Shown here in pieces: positions 1 through 7,129 of a stretch of DNA of 20,083 nt. Source of the stretch: Firmicutes bacterium UBA5473 (GTDB lineage Bacteria; Bacillota; DTU084); NCBI GenBank assembly GCA_002427165.1, contig DIQB01000029.1, positions 1 to 20,083 of the forward strand. Direction: 5' to 3'. Every line of letters begins with the position of its first letter. Positions within the stretch are counted from its first letter, which is position 1. Made by a program: the position numbers and the translations under genes. The notes beneath the pieces were generated by a model that saw nothing but the letters and a program-made list of their open reading frames with translations, did no database searches and was not told the origin of the DNA.

Positions 1-13
1 CCTCGATATAACT

Positions 14-42
14 ATTATATCGATTATTGGGGGAATTTGCAA
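14..42 (-). promoter_or_regulatory. Leftward sigma-A promoter with palindromic operator
   Basis: On the minus strand a TTGCAA -35 box (37-42) is followed after exactly 17 bases by a TATAAT -10 box (14-19). The -10 lies inside a perfect inverted repeat, TCGATATAA-cta-TTATATCGA at 3-23. Another copy of the 9-base arm lies at 124-132. This arrangement is typical of an autoregulated gene whose repressor covers the -10 region, here driving a gene left of the window. An alternative is that the palindrome is a tyrosine-recombinase core site marking the end of an inserted element, since the intron reverse-transcriptase frame is lost just inside it. Confidence 0.5.
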
Positions 43-477
43 GCATTTTTTGGTAAAAAAACCACAGAAAAAGCCAATTTTATGCGGGTTTGAAGGATGT
101 TCCATAAATGGAAGCTATTGCTCTCGATATAATAATTCGGGAATTCAGGCTGTGAATATCCCTTTAGGTCCTTTACATTCTCTTGCCCGAAAAGTAAATC
201 CTAGAAAATCAAAGGTTCTATTAGGATATGTTTCTTTTCTTTTCCCATCTTGGCAATAGACAATCTTAGTTTTCTGTTGATTGAGCTTCAAGCCACACTG
301 TTTCAATCGTTCCTCAAGAACCCCTTTTAGCCATAGAGCTTGTTTCCTTGTCTTACAATGGCAAATCATGTCATCAGCAAACCTCTCAAACGGTATGTTT
401 GGGTATTTGATTTGAAGCCATTTGTCCACCACATAGTGTAAGAATATATTGGATAATACTGGACTAATGACTCCGCC

Positions 478-559
478 TTATGCAAAGTAAGTACTTATGC
501 AAAGTAAATTTCGAAAACCCGCATGGCTATTAGATTTCTCTTTGATTTACTTTGCATAA
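478..559 (+). repeat. Left terminal site array (three 14-bp sites)
   Basis: Three copies of TTATGCAAAGTAAA occur here: 478-491 (last base G), 495-508 (perfect) and 546-559 in inverted orientation (perfect). The first two are separated by 3 bases, the last two by 37. These are probable recombinase-binding sites. Confidence 0.85.
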
Positions 560-616
560 TCTCCTAAAATGATAATAGAGTAACAACTCAAAAAATCATG
601 GAAGGAGATATTTCCT

Positions 617-891
617 ATGCAAAAGAAACCACTTAAGGAACTGTTACAGGATTTAGAACAGGAATTGCTCCGGCTCGGTTATACGGAAGGATCAATGGTT
701 CTACCGTCGACGCTGGAATAAGATCCTGCGAAATTTATGCAAAGTGTGACTCTGAGTTAAAACGTTAGGACATTGAGAATGCGTATCCTGATTTAATAGA
801 CAGCAGTCTTCCTGATTGGAGCAAAGATACTGAATCGTTTGATCGGCTTTTCAAGTTGAGTAGACCAGATATTATGCAAAGTAAATCTTAA
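617..891 (+). pseudogene. Tyrosine recombinase, internally deleted remnant
   Basis: A GGAG ribosome-binding site precedes the ATG at 617. The first 26 codons start MQKKPLKELLQDLEQELL and end GYTEGSM, followed after a one-base loss by FYRRRWNKI. This resembles the SAM-like N-terminal core-binding domain of phage-type integrases. About codon 38 the sequence jumps to a stretch reading CEIYAKCDSELKR, then a TAG stop, then DIENAYPDLIDSSLPDW up to TAA at 889-891. The EIYA-x-x-DSE-x-KR pattern, with Tyr at 736-738, is like the extreme C-terminus of tyrosine recombinases that contains the nucleophilic tyrosine. The whole catalytic middle is missing (roughly 200 or more residues, inferred from family length). 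This marks the element as a deletion derivative of an autonomous recombinase-coding transposon. Confidence 0.7.
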
Positions 892-953
892 GGAAGTGTA
901 GTTAATTCAATACTTTTAACGGTTTACTTTGCATAATCATTTACTTTGCATAA
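872..953 (-). repeat. Right terminal site array (three 14-bp sites)
   Basis: Three perfect copies of the same 14-base site occur at 872-885 (direct), 923-936 (inverted) and 940-953 (inverted), with 37- and 3-base spacers. The layout mirrors the left end exactly. The 872-885 copy is also read through by the last codons of the recombinase remnant. Confidence 0.85.
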
Positions 954-985
954 GGAGGGTTATGCAAAGCTTAGCATAACCCTCC
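954..985. repeat. 32-bp hairpin at element/RT junction
   Basis: GGAGGGTTATGC (954-965) and GCATAACCCTCC (974-985) form a perfect 12-bp inverted repeat around an 8-base loop. It combines part of the 14-base site (TTATGCAAAGC) with GGAGGG sequence that also belongs to the maturase QGG codons. It may be a junction scar or a second, incomplete recombination site. Confidence 0.75.
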
Positions 986-2109
986 TTGAGGAGTGCCTTT
1001 AAGACGTTGTTGTAAAGTACCATCCTGAAGTTGTACAGGCGCTTTAAGCCAACGTTCAATGTATAGTAGCATCCATTTACAGTCTGTATGCTTTCTTACA
1101 GCTTTCATTAGTAGCTCATGATCGATGGTTTCGAAGAAAGACTCTATGTCTAGGTCTACCACCCAATCATATCTCCAGCATCTTTCTCTGGCTACCTTAA
1201 CCGCCTGCAGGGGCGACCTGCCTGGCCGATAACCATAGGAATCTGGATGAAATATAGCTTCTAATGTTGGCTCAAGTCTCTGCTTTACTACTGTCTGGGC
1301 TATTCTGTCCGCTACTGTAGGTATCCCTAAAGGTCTCGTTTTACCATCATCTTTAGGTATTTCTACCCTTCTTACCGACGGAGGGAAAAAGCTTCCTGAT
1401 GACATGCGATTCCATATTTTGTATAGATTGTCCTTGAGATTCACTTCGAATTCAGCTATGGATTGACCATCTATACCAGCTGCCCCTTTGTTAGCTTTTA
1501 CTTTCCTGTAGGCATTATAGACTTCCTGTCTGGTAATAGAAAATGGTTTTGCTTCTCCCATAATGACTACTCCCAATATATGGTTGATCTTCTGTTTAAA
1601 GCTGAACAATACAGCCCCTTTGCTCCAGCCCCATTACAGAACCTTCATCACTACTACGGGCTGTTCCGCCCCCGTGCTCCGCATCGGTACTCTCGCCTTG
1701 TGGGGGTTCCCCACTTGAACTTCTTCCTTAGCATCGGAGCGACAGGTTCTCACGTTCCTTCTAAGAGCCTGAAACAAGTTCACGCTGCCTAAACGCCGGA
1801 TAGCATCTGTGTCAGTAAGCAGGTTACTCCCAGACTCATCCCAGATCCTGAACAAGATCTCAGTTTTGCTATCAGCTAAGGGTCTTACGACGCTTCTTCA
1901 GTCAGTTTACTTTCGTTCGTCTCCTTGTTTCTCACTTGACGGTTTCGACACCGCCTTTTCCTTAATCGCTCACCACAATGGCTCTTAACCAGTGCGGCAT
2001 TAAGGTAGTTTGAAGCCTGCTCCTGCAAGCCGACTTCGAGGGGCCCTCCCTCATCTCTTAGAAAGTTAGCGGTTTGCATTAACGAAAGGTAATGCAATAC
2101 GTGACACAC

Positions 2110-2842
2110 ATTCAGCTGACCCTAAATAGCCATGGTGGTTGAGGGCAAAGGAATCGAAAAAATTAGCACCCACAAACCTCTCGCAAATTGGTTTACCATC
2201 AATAATCTCCTGGGAAGTTTCGTCTTGAGGAACAGAGATAGAGTTAATTAAAAAACGAATCTCCTTTTCCTGATATTCCAGAACCCTAGGTGCGTCAGGA
2301 TACATAGCCGCAGTTCTATGGAGCACAGCTCCATTCCAAAGGTTGCTCTCGGGTTTATTTTGTCCTTCCCTGGCAACTAGGCCCGCCACTATTTCATAGT
2401 GATCCAAAAGCCAATCACACTCCGAGATCAGAACCCCTCGCAGGAGCTCCTTGTCCGCTAGTGTGAGGTGCTCCCCTATAGCATCCACCCCATGCATCAT
2501 CCGCTCAATCCCGAGGGTGCTAATCCAGGTATGGCCCCACTTTGTGCCATCTGTACAGTGATAACTCCCCTCGATATGGCTTTCTAGGGAAAAACGGAGG
2601 GTTTTGAGCGCATAGTCAAGCACTTTTTTCTGGGGAAGGCCAGCTCTTACTTCAGCAAAATCAGGATCTGTTGCCAAAACAGCCAATGCTGCAAAAGCTT
2701 TCTGGTTTGTTTGCACGCCCCAGCTATTGTAGCCTGTGCCATAGCAGGCAAGACTGGGCCGCTGAGAAATATGATAAATATATTTTTCCTGTGATTTAAC
2801 CCAAGGTTCCAAACAGCGCAAGTATCTCTCCATGATCTGCAT
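2110..2842 (-). pseudogene. Putative alpha/alpha-barrel carbohydrate-active protein, intron-interrupted
   Basis: This is the last gene of the sugar operon, beginning 40 bases after the dehydrogenase stop. The start is uncertain: a TTG at 2866 or the ATG at 2842, behind a weak GGAAG. The roughly 250 visible residues are soluble and helix-rich with many Trp, His and Tyr, for example YGTGYNSWGVQTNQKAF, YHCTDGTKWGHTWIS, NKPESNLWNGA and FFDSFALNHHGYL. The repeated aromatic helices and the context suggest an alpha/alpha-toroid enzyme such as a glycoside hydrolase or polysaccharide lyase relative, but no catalytic motif is certain. The frame runs into the group II intron at about 2109, so the native C-terminus is outside the window or lost. 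If the intron still spliced the gene could be rescued, but the intron is damaged. Confidence 0.55.
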
Positions 2843-2882
2843 CAAAGTCAACGCTTCCTTTCTCAAAAACAGACTCCAATAG

Positions 2883-3968
2883 CTAGGGTTTCAGCACCGC
2901 TTTGATAATCTCTCGCCTTTCCATGGCAAGTAGCGCTTCATTTGCAGCTTTCAGGGGAAAAGTCGTGGCCATATTTTTAAATCTCGCGGGTCCTGAGGCT
3001 ACCAGCGATGCAGCATGCAATAAGTGAGTCGCATCACCGGTCCATACCCCTTGTAGACGAATTTGCCTTCTAGCGAGTTGAAAAGGATCTAGCTGCAGCT
3101 GATCTTGAGGGTTGCCAAAGCCGGCCACAAGATACGTTCCGCCTGGGCGTAACAGAGCCAATCCCTCCTCGAGTGCAGAAGATCGCCCCACTGCCTCTAC
3201 CACCACATCAACACCAGAGCCTCCGGCTTTGATCTCCTCGCTTCTCGCCTGGATGCTTGTCTGTCTGCGATCCCACACCCTATGGGCACCTAACTGTATC
3301 GCTAACCTCAATCGTTCCCGGCCGCTACCTATCACAAAAACCCTCGCTCCACGATTGGCAGCTAAAGCAACAGCAAACAGACCCATAGGCCCTGAGCCCT
3401 GCACCAACACAGTCTGCCCGGGTCTTATGGAAACCAAATCTAAAGCATGAGCCGCTGTAGCACCGCTACAGCTCGCTGTCACCATCGCCTCTAAATCAAC
3501 TTCCGCTGATAACTTGACGAATTCCGTCTGGGGACGCAAGAGAATGTGCGTGGCGTAACAGCCCTGGAGTAATCCCCAATCTCGGGGTGGGTTGATCCCA
3601 TAGGTCCAGCGCTTTTGGCAAAGAGCAGGCCTCTTCCAAAGAACGCAATGCTCACACTCGCCACAAGACATGCCCCGATTCCAAAGCACTAGATCCCCGT
3701 TCTTTAGTTCTGAACCTAATAGATCCTGTTTTTCGTGAGGTAAGGAAAAAATCCTGCCCACACCTTCATGACCTAAAACAAAGGGAGGTACTGCCCGCGG
3801 GTCCTTGCCTCGCCACATATGTAGATCAGAACCACACACACCAGCTGCCAAAATCTCAACTACGATTGCATCAGACGGTAGCTCAACATTTACATCTTGC
3901 AACTCTAGTGGCTTCCCGTACTCTACCATCACCATCGCTTGCGCTTGTAGACTAGACAATAAAATCAC
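2883..3968 (-). CDS. Zinc-dependent medium-chain alcohol/polyol dehydrogenase
   Basis: A cytoplasmic NAD(P)-dependent oxidoreductase of the MDR family, 361 aa, a normal length. The catalytic zinc site shows Cys45 in GVCGSDLH and His67-Glu68 in LGHEGVG. The structural zinc loop has Cys102, Cys105, Cys108 and Cys117. The Rossmann motif is GSGPMG in the VLVQGSGPMGLFAVALA stretch. I chose the GTG start because it overlaps the TGA stop of the upstream Gfo/Idh/MocA gene (GTGA) and has GAGG just before it; an ATG 11 codons later (MVMVEYG) is possible. The substrate is unknown. The sequence resembles sorbitol/threonine-dehydrogenase-like members, and the neighbours point to a polyol or sugar-derived alcohol. 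Confidence 0.9.
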   Translation of the reverse strand: MILLSSLQAQAMVMVEYGKPLELQDVNVELPSDAIVVEILAAGVCGSDLHMWRGKDPRAVPPFVLGHEGVGRIFSLPHEKQDLLGSELKNGDLVLWNRGMSCGECEHCVLWKRPALCQKRWTYGINPPRDWGLLQGCYATHILLRPQTEFVKLSAEVDLEAMVTASCSGATAAHALDLVSIRPGQTVLVQGSGPMGLFAVALAANRGARVFVIGSGRERLRLAIQLGAHRVWDRRQTSIQARSEEIKAGGSGVDVVVEAVGRSSALEEGLALLRPGGTYLVAGFGNPQDQLQLDPFQLARRQIRLQGVWTGDATHLLHAASLVASGPARFKNMATTFPLKAANEALLAMERREIIKAVLKP

Positions 3969-4975
3969 CCTACCTCAACTATTTGCCCTGTCTTGGCAGA
4001 CCTATAGACTGCCTCCACTATCCTCAAATCTTGAAGTCCCACTTCCCCTGGAATGGGAACGGGTTTACCCTCCATGATCGCTGCTACAAAAGCCCTGTGC
4101 TGATCTACGGGACCATCTGTGGGCTTAGGAAAATCAAAATGCGAGATCACGCCGCCTTCGCATAAAATTAATTCTCCTCGGTAATCCTCATCCAGTAAAA
4201 GTTCTAGATAACGCTCATCACGAATTTTAAGATTGCCTCGAGTCCCATAGAGCTCCAAAAGGTTGGGTCCTGCACAATATGCTGAATCCAAAAGCCCCAA
4301 CCTTCCACTCGCAAACTCGCAAACTGCAGTGGTCAAATCATCGCCTCCCACATTGGGACTGAGGAGGTTCTTGCTGAAGGCGGCCACTTTTGTCACAGAA
4401 TCATCCAAAAGCCACAGTGCCATATTCAGAGGGTGGATTGCAAGTTGAATAAAACTGCCACCACCTGTTTTTTCTCCAGAGCCCCGCCAAGTGCCAGGGA
4501 CCATAGTAAGACCACCCCTATGGGCACCCCGAGCTCGCAGTTGACTAATTTCACCAAAAAGACCTTTCTGGATCATATTCTTTAGTTCATAAAACATGGG
4601 GTTATCAAAAAGCCACATATATATTCCCAGCTGCCTTTGGGCACTTCTCGCTGCTGCCACCATCTGCTCTGCCTCACGGACAGTTGGAGCCATAGGTTTT
4701 TGCACCAGCAAATGTTTACCTGCCTCTAATGCCGCTATACTCTGGAAAGCATGGAGGTGGTTGGGGGTGCTCACATCCACCATCCCGATCTCAGGCGCAA
4801 GGGCGAGAGAAAAGTCCGTCCCCCATACCTCGACTCCCAGCTCTCCGGCGCAATTGCGTGCTACCTCCTCGTTTGCATCCACCACTACAGTCAGCTGTGC
4901 CCCTGGAATTTGGGTATAAATCCTGCGGTAATACTGAGCCATACCACCGCAGCCCACCAAAGCGATCTTAAGCAA
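3965..4975 (-). CDS. Gfo/Idh/MocA family oxidoreductase
   Basis: A cytoplasmic NAD(P)-dependent sugar or cyclitol dehydrogenase, 336 aa. The N-terminus has the nucleotide-binding fold with VGCGGMAQYY and then the family Lys-Pro motif as LVQKPMA near residue 95. The C-terminal alpha/beta domain has the conserved GGGSFIQLAIHPLN segment, with the family's catalytic His. Members oxidise inositols, glucose or galactose derivatives, so the exact substrate cannot be read from sequence. The stop overlaps the start of the downstream zinc dehydrogenase by four bases, implying translational coupling. A GGAGGTTTGAG stretch lies just before the ATG. The isomerase stop lies about 20 bases upstream. Confidence 0.92.
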   Translation of the reverse strand: MLKIALVGCGGMAQYYRRIYTQIPGAQLTVVVDANEEVARNCAGELGVEVWGTDFSLALAPEIGMVDVSTPNHLHAFQSIAALEAGKHLLVQKPMAPTVREAEQMVAAARSAQRQLGIYMWLFDNPMFYELKNMIQKGLFGEISQLRARGAHRGGLTMVPGTWRGSGEKTGGGSFIQLAIHPLNMALWLLDDSVTKVAAFSKNLLSPNVGGDDLTTAVCEFASGRLGLLDSAYCAGPNLLELYGTRGNLKIRDERYLELLLDEDYRGELILCEGGVISHFDFPKPTDGPVDQHRAFVAAIMEGKPVPIPGEVGLQDLRIVEAVYRSAKTGQIVEVG

Positions 4976-4995
4976 TCCTCAAACCTCCTACTTTA

Positions 4996-5769
4996 TCATT
5001 GAAATTGCTGCAAATATGCAAGCTCAGAGATTGCATTCTCCATAGGCTCCTCACCAAACCATTCTACAGAGACAAACCCTGCAAAGTTCTGCCGGTACAA
5101 CTCCTGCAAAAAGGGCTGGTAGTCCATATTGCCCTCGGCAAGAGATATTCCGTGACGCAAGCGCTCTTTTATCTCACCATTTTTCGCGTGCACATGCACC
5201 AGGTATGGCGCAAGCAGTTTTAGAGCACGAACTGGATCTTCTCCCATCGCAAAGAGATTGTGGATGTCTAGATTAACCCTGAAGTTTCCCTCATCCACCT
5301 GCAAAATTAACCGTAAGGTGGAGCCCACTGTATCTGCTAGCTGTCCTTGATGGGTCTCCACAGCAAAGCCAACAGCGGCCTCTCTTCCCCAGACTGCAAA
5401 TTGTTTTAACTCCTCGGTTGCTTGCGCCCACATCCAATGAGCTGCCTCTTTTGAGCCTTGAGGTCCTGTAAACACTCGAATCCACGGACAACCTAGCTTT
5501 TGGGCATAACCGATAAACTTTCTTGCATCTTCTCGGCTTTTTGCAAGCTCCTCAGCTCCTGCTACTAAATTAAAATAAGGAGCGATCATGGGTACTGCCA
5601 AATCGAATTTTGCCAAAGCCGCCTTTAGCTCCTCTAGCGAATGACTTTTGAGGTAGTTTTCTAAATGCTGGCCCCAGATCTCAAGCCCTTCATAACCTAA
5701 GGGACCAATTAATTCAATAACCTCCTCTAGGGGCAAATCTCGCATCCCGATTGAACAGTAACTAATTTT
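4996..5769 (-). CDS. Sugar phosphate isomerase/epimerase (TIM barrel), fused to DUF362 remnant
   Basis: About 257 residues of a xylose-isomerase-like TIM barrel, beginning KISYCSIGMRDLPLEEV and GYEGLEIWG. Metal-binding residues typical of the family can be seen: Glu in FAVETHQGQ, Asp and His in VNLDIHNLF, His in LVHVHAKNG and Glu in FVSVEWFG. Such enzymes epimerise or isomerise free or phosphorylated sugars, often together with Gfo/Idh/MocA enzymes, as here. There is no start codon at the expected place. AGGGG (5777-5781) is followed by ATT-AT-AAA-ATT where ATG-AAA-ATT would be expected. As written, the frame is open from 6339 through the DUF362 part into this domain, giving a 447-residue chimera. 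Internal reinitiation at the ATG at 5745 is possible. Confidence 0.85.
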   Translation of the reverse strand, partial: KISYCSIGMRDLPLEEVIELIGPLGYEGLEIWGQHLENYLKSHSLEELKAALAKFDLAVPMIAPYFNLVAGAEELAKSREDARKFIGYAQKLGCPWIRVFTGPQGSKEAAHWMWAQATEELKQFAVWGREAAVGFAVETHQGQLADTVGSTLRLILQVDEGNFRVNLDIHNLFAMGEDPVRALKLLAPYLVHVHAKNGEIKERLRHGISLAEGNMDYQPFLQELYRQNFAGFVSVEWFGEEPMENAISELAYLQQFQ

Positions 5770-6891
5770 ATAATTTCCCCTTTCCAAAGAGAGTAGGGCA
5801 CGCTTGCACTGCCCCGCAAGAGGAAGACAGCCTGGAAGCCAGGTTCTATCCGAACTTCTATGGGCCGCTGTACCGTTACCCACAAGTAATACGTCTTCCC
5901 CAGGCTGGGGATCTAAGCTTTCAATCGGCCCTACGGCTGCTAGAACACGACCGGGGTCCTGATACTCGGGGCTATTTTGGGCAGCTGCCAAGCCACTTGC
6001 CAAAGCCCTTCTGCAAATATTACAAACGCCGCGATCCACCACCCGCATTCCTTCAGGTAAATTATTAAATTCTAGCTCCGGCGGGACAAAGGAAATTCCC
6101 TTTGCCAATACATCTTTTTTATCGCCTATAATCTCAATTTCCTCCGAAGCAGGACCCAAACCCCGTGCTTGACCCCCAATGAGAAACGGAACCTGCTCAG
6201 GATCAATCTTCATTAGTTTGGCTGCTACAAGATCTACTGCTAGGGCATTATCTCCCACCAAGATTAACTCTGTGAGTAGGGGATTCCCTTCTGAGGGAAA
6301 GTTGCCCTGAAGACTCCAAATCGCTTGGCCTGAAAGCATTCAGATCCACAACTGAGCCTTCCACACCCCACATATGAACTTGCGATGTTGAACCTAAAGA
6401 CAAAAAAACCTTCAAATTTTTCATCGCATTGGGAAAAAGAGGCAGAGCGTGGGTGCGTAGTCCCGGTATATTGATAAAAACATCACATTCCTTCACAATC
6501 TTTGGCATCGGAACTGAAGTCTTTAAGGTTGTGCCCCGGGAAGCTCGAGATGCTGGTGTGGAAGTTTACCAAAATTAACCAGCGTTGCATAATCGTAAAT
6601 CTCGGGATAGGAGGCAAAATTTTGGAAGATGGAATCATTTAAATCTCCCACTATAACTTCCCTGGCTCCTGTAGCTCTTGCCGCCTTGGCAACAGCAAGC
6701 ACCAATGCAGGATGAGTTGTCTTGCCTGATTCGGCAGGAACCGCAATAAATTCATTGGCCTTGATTAGCACCAGATCTCCAGGTTTAATGAAATTTTCCC
6801 AGCCTCCCAGCGGTGCTATAGCCCTTTGGATAATCTCTTCATATTTATCATCTGCATCCTGTGGTGCCGACCAGATCCCTACTTTTCTCAT
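5770..6891 (-). pseudogene. DUF362 family protein, frameshifted
   Basis: First gene of the sugar operon, with a strong ribosome-binding site (GGGAGGGAG) before the ATG at 6891. The family has no settled reaction; members often carry iron-sulfur-type Cys motifs. The N-terminal part (6891-6535) reads PGDLVLIKANE and EVIVGDLNDSIF. The middle, in another frame (about 6540-6340), reads IVKECDVFINIPGLRTHALP and FPNAMKNLKVFLSLGS. The last part, in a third frame (from about 6339), reads AIWSLQGNFPSEGNP and VGDNALAVDLVAAKLM. It then has a Cys-rich tail (VCNICRRAL; GCLP) like DUF362 proteins with a C-terminal extension. The first break is near a GGGG run at about 6535-6540. The second, near 6340, probably involves a small deletion, because the usual segment before the WSLQG part is missing. 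Confidence 0.75.
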
Positions 6892-6956
6892 TTAGCTCCC
6901 TCCCTTCTTGCCAAGGACTTTTGAAGCACGTTCCTAGAGAATTTCCTTTTAATTTG

Positions 6957-6986
6957 ATTATAAACCTATTCCCCCAATCCTGTAAA
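6957..6986 (-). promoter_or_regulatory. Promoter of the sugar operon
   Basis: On the minus strand TTTACA (6981-6986), an 18-base spacer and a perfect TATAAT (6957-6962) lie about 65 bases upstream of the DUF362 start. No other promoter is evident before the next four genes, which are closely spaced or overlapping. Confidence 0.6.
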
Positions 6987-7129
6987 ACCAAAGAACTTAA
7001 CTTTTAAATCTGGTGGCATTCAGCTTTTGTATCTGCATTCCTAATTGCAATATCGTTTCATTCCAGTTTCAATACTGGTACTATGAGTATACCTCTAAGT
7101 AACCCCAACAGGAGGTTTGTAAGGGCACT

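Larger units (their letters stand above)
478..953. mobile_element. Non-autonomous tyrosine-recombinase element (MITE-like)
   Basis: A 476-bp insertion splits the intron maturase gene. Each end is an 82-bp array of the 14-base site TTATGCAAAGTAAA. The left end has sites at 478-491, 495-508 and, inverted, 546-559. The right end has 872-885 and, inverted, 923-936 and 940-953. Spacings are 3 and 37 bases on the left and 37 and 3 on the right, so the ends are mirror images in layout, although the 37-base spacers differ in sequence. The interior keeps the first and last parts of a tyrosine-recombinase gene. This fits an internally deleted derivative mobilised in trans by a full-length relative. I know of no specific named family that I can assign with certainty. 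Confidence 0.8.
145..1561 (-). pseudogene. ltrA: Group II intron reverse transcriptase/maturase (split, truncated)
   Basis: The normal product copies the intron RNA into DNA and helps it splice. The N-terminal piece starts at the ATG at 1561, preceded by GGGAG at good spacing, and holds the first RT blocks, including KTRPLGIPTVADRIAQ, DSYGYRPGRS, VVDLDIESFFETID and finally GTPQGG. It stops at 971 because inserted DNA adds two codons and a TAA. The same frame resumes at 477 on the other side of the insert with GGVISPVLSNIFLHYVVDKW, then the catalytic block FADD (usual form YADD), LNQQKTKIV and FDFLGFTFR. It then breaks off at about residue KGIFTA near 148, so the thumb/X domain and HNH region are missing. 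Family identity is very secure. The copy is inactive. Confidence 0.93.
145..2109 (-). mobile_element. Group II intron, interrupted and 3'-truncated
   Basis: The minus strand from 2109 starts with GTGTG, matching the group II 5' consensus GUGYG. It runs about 550 nt of structured non-coding sequence before the maturase start at 1561. The segment at about 1660-1700 (minus strand) contains intron-core-like stretches such as GGCGAGAGTACCGATGC and GGAACAGCCCGTAGTAGTG, which I recognise from bacterial group II introns. The maturase lies in the domain IV position. The insertion interrupts the alpha/alpha-barrel gene at 2110-2842. The element is no longer intact: its maturase is split by the 478-953 element, and its 3' part (maturase X/DNA-binding region, domains V-VI) is not visible, because homology stops near 145-150. 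The exact 5' boundary rests only on the GTGTG motif. Confidence 0.8.

Noticed and set aside
735..746. A partial copy (TTATGCAAAGTG) of the 14-bp recombinase site inside the element
   Set aside because: It coincides with the codons for the tyrosine motif EIYAK of the recombinase remnant, does not fit the symmetric spacing and matches only 11 bases, so it is probably coincidental or an effect of the coding sequence.
478..985. Short repeats as a CRISPR array
   Set aside because: The repeats are 14 bp, occur in both orientations, and spacers are 3, 37 or several hundred bases; there are no cas genes.
3112..4971. Plus-strand open frames of 60-110 codons opposite the dehydrogenase genes
   Set aside because: They are antisense shadows of well-supported minus-strand genes and lack ribosome-binding sites.
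7020..7110. Imperfect inverted repeats (CCAGT/ACTGG) downstream of the surface protease gene as a terminator
   Set aside because: The stem is short and not followed by a T-run on the minus strand.
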